Below, piece after piece: positions 22,004 through 23,339 of a stretch of 23,339 nucleotides of DNA. Source of the stretch: Longimicrobiaceae bacterium (GTDB lineage Bacteria; Gemmatimonadota; Gemmatimonadetes; Longimicrobiales; Longimicrobiaceae); the NCBI GenBank assembly GCA_030146875.1, contig JASLAX010000103.1, positions 1 through 23,339 on the forward strand, given 5' to 3'. How positions within the stretch are numbered: position 1 is the stretch's first letter; every line of letters starts with the position of its first letter. Below the pieces are notes generated by a model. That model made no database searches. It was not told where the DNA came from and worked only from the letters and a program-made list of their open reading frames with translations. A program made the translations under genes and the position numbers.

Positions 22004-23339
22004 TCAGAAGAAGCGAAGTGCGCAGTGGTAGGTCGGCAGCGGAACCGTGCCGTGTGGATGCCCCCCAGGTTGTCCGACCAAATGCTTCAAACTCGGATCG
22101 AAGTAACCCGCATTAGCGAGATCCAAGTTTAGGAAATCCCCAACTTTGGAGATGAACGGGTATGTAGGATCGAGCTGAGACTCGTGCGTCACAAGACCTT
22201 CGATTTCTGATTCCGGGGCGCGTTGTCGGAACCATTCCTGGTAAGCTAGCACGTGAGAACGGAGCGGCCCAGTCAGAAGTCCCTCGTGCTCCAGCGCAAG
22301 CACACGAATGGCGGGAAGATCTTCCCCGGTGCAAGCTTCCACACCGCTGATCAGCCCCGGATGCTGAAGCCGCTCGAAGGCACTTCCCGGATTCAGCGCT
22401 GCGTTGATGTACACCGGAACGACAAAGCGTGTAACTGGAGCGCGAATAAACCACCATCCTTGATTGGGGCCTTCTGTCACCTTTACCACGTCGGGTGGGT
22501 GCCTCAGGGCTGCGACACCGATCATTGCCAGGTCGGAGTAGCGCTTGGGGCGCAACGGTAGGTTCCCCTGCCCAAAATGGTCGGGTTCTACTCTGATTTT
22601 GGGCCAGGTTCGTGGTAGCACGTGAACGACCATGCTCTGGACGTGATTTGTCGTACCGATGATCGCTCGCACCGTGACACTGCCCTGAATCACGAGCAGT
22701 CCGCCCCATTCGAGCTGATCGGTCGGGCCAGTGATGCCGACACCGCCGGGAGCACTGGTAGCTATGAATGACCATTCGAGCTTCTCGAGCGTAGCTCCGC
22801 CGGTAGCGCGAGCCCGACAGGAGACGCTATTTCCCCGAGCAACGGACAGCGAACCCGGAGCCCGTATGCCGTTGCAAGTGAGCACCAGCTCCGGCTCCTG
22901 CATGTTGATGCTGTCGCTGAACGCCGACAGGTCCACTGGCATGTCGCGCCACCGGCCGGTCACCCGCATGCGCCCCGGCGCCGCCGGCCCGTAGTTGCAC
23001 GTCGGCCGGCCGCGGCACTCCGCCGGCACCTGCTGGTGCTCCCCGGCGTTCGTGATGTACGTCCAACTGAGGCCGCTCACGCCGTCCAGCGCCACCGCGG
23101 TGAACCCGATCGGGCTCTCCGGCGTTCCCGCAGTGGCGCTCGCCCGCACCTGCAGCGGGTTCGCCTTCGTGGCGGTGAGGGTGGTGCCGCCGGAGACGAC
23201 GTACCAGGGCACGTACGGCTGCACCGGGTCGCAGTGCAGGCAGCTCGGCCCGCCGGGGATGCCGCTCCGCCGCGCGTATAGCTGCTCGCCGGCCCGCACG
23301 CGCATCAGCCCCTCCCGCTGCCCGTCCGCGGTGGAGTAG
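22004..23339 (-). CDS. Hypothetical protein with Ig-like region, 5' end beyond the window
   Basis: The frame is open from the right edge to TGA at 22004, at least 444 residues. An internal Met lies at 23305, but there is no signal peptide and the upstream codons (S-T-A-D-G-Q-R-E-G-L) look coding, so the true start is probably outside. The middle (about residues 145-260 counted from that Met) has alternating strands with two Cys (L-V-L-T-C-N-G-I, S-V-S-C-R-A-R-A-T-G-G-A-T-L-E-K-L-E-W-S-F), resembling bacterial Ig-like domains. An earlier S-C-L-H-C pair is near the N-terminal side. The C-terminal 170 residues (R-F-V-V-P-V-Y-I-N-A-A-L to C-A-L-R-F-F) match no family I know. It leads the tandem paralogue array. 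The base composition from about 22050 to 22700 is clearly less GC-rich than the rest. Confidence 0.7.
   Translation of the reverse strand, partial: YSTADGQREGLMRVRAGEQLYARRSGIPGGPSCLHCDPVQPYVPWYVVSGGTTLTATKANPLQVRASATAGTPESPIGFTAVALDGVSGLSWTYITNAGEHQQVPAECRGRPTCNYGPAAPGRMRVTGRWRDMPVDLSAFSDSINMQEPELVLTCNGIRAPGSLSVARGNSVSCRARATGGATLEKLEWSFIATSAPGGVGITGPTDQLEWGGLLVIQGSVTVRAIIGTTNHVQSMVVHVLPRTWPKIRVEPDHFGQGNLPLRPKRYSDLAMIGVAALRHPPDVVKVTEGPNQGWWFIRAPVTRFVVPVYINAALNPGSAFERLQHPGLISGVEACTGEDLPAIRVLALEHEGLLTGPLRSHVLAYQEWFRQRAPESEIEGLVTHESQLDPTYPFISKVGDFLNLDLANAGYFDPSLKHLVGQPGGHPHGTVPLPTYHCALRFF

Overview
The window is a high-GC chromosomal segment. The left two thirds is extremely GC-rich and the right third visibly less so. 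The gene set (S9 and M16 peptidases with export signals, a CHAD-CYTH protein, a TPR protein beside a tiny lipoprotein, mersacidin-type leaders with a V-R-A-W-K-D-P-x-F-R motif) fits a Gemmatimonadota, Longimicrobium-like genome. That assignment is inference from gene style only. No rRNA, tRNA or CRISPR array was recognised.

Layout. 1-605 (-): N-terminal part of an exported S9 (prolyl oligopeptidase-type) peptidase. 740-5576 (+): a compact run of a SixA-type phosphohistidine phosphatase, a CHAD-CYTH fusion and an M16 zinc-protease lipoprotein. 5577-5990: a non-coding stretch with a hairpin and a short tandem repeat. 5991-6428 (+): a small helix-turn-helix-like protein of unknown role.

6525-15836 is the centrepiece, a class II lanthipeptide locus. 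Three mersacidin/lichenicidin-type precursors lie on the minus strand (7336-7527, 6919-7113, 6581-6775) and end at a strong terminator. Divergently on the plus strand lie a LanM synthetase, an HlyD-like membrane fusion protein, a C39-peptidase ABC exporter and an MDR-family dehydrogenase. The last three join by 17 bp, GTGA overlap and GTGA overlap. The inferred pathway is: LanM dehydrates Ser/Thr in the cores, the dehydrogenase may reduce dehydro-residues to D-amino acids, and the C39 exporter with its HlyD partner cuts after Gly-Gly and exports the product. The main surprise is that the LanM cyclase domain has lost the residues normally used for lanthionine formation: catalytic His is Phe887, the first zinc Cys is Ala936, and the zinc His is Asn979. 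The cores hold only one or two Cys. The product may therefore be a mostly linear, dehydrated or D-amino-acid-containing hydrophobic peptide. Each precursor also carries its own copy of a 5' leader hairpin about 30 nt before the start codon. No immunity gene is visible.

16037-17630 (+): a 72-residue winged-helix-like protein overlapping an HD-domain dNTP triphosphohydrolase. 17879-18313 (-): an uncharacterised 144-residue protein. 18455-18655 (+): a 66-residue lipoprotein with a Gly/Asn-rich C-terminus, ending 2 bp from a convergent TPR protein (18658-19959, -). 20233-23339 (-): a partial Ig-like hypothetical gene followed by three tandem paralogous hypothetical genes, the last reduced to its C-terminal part.
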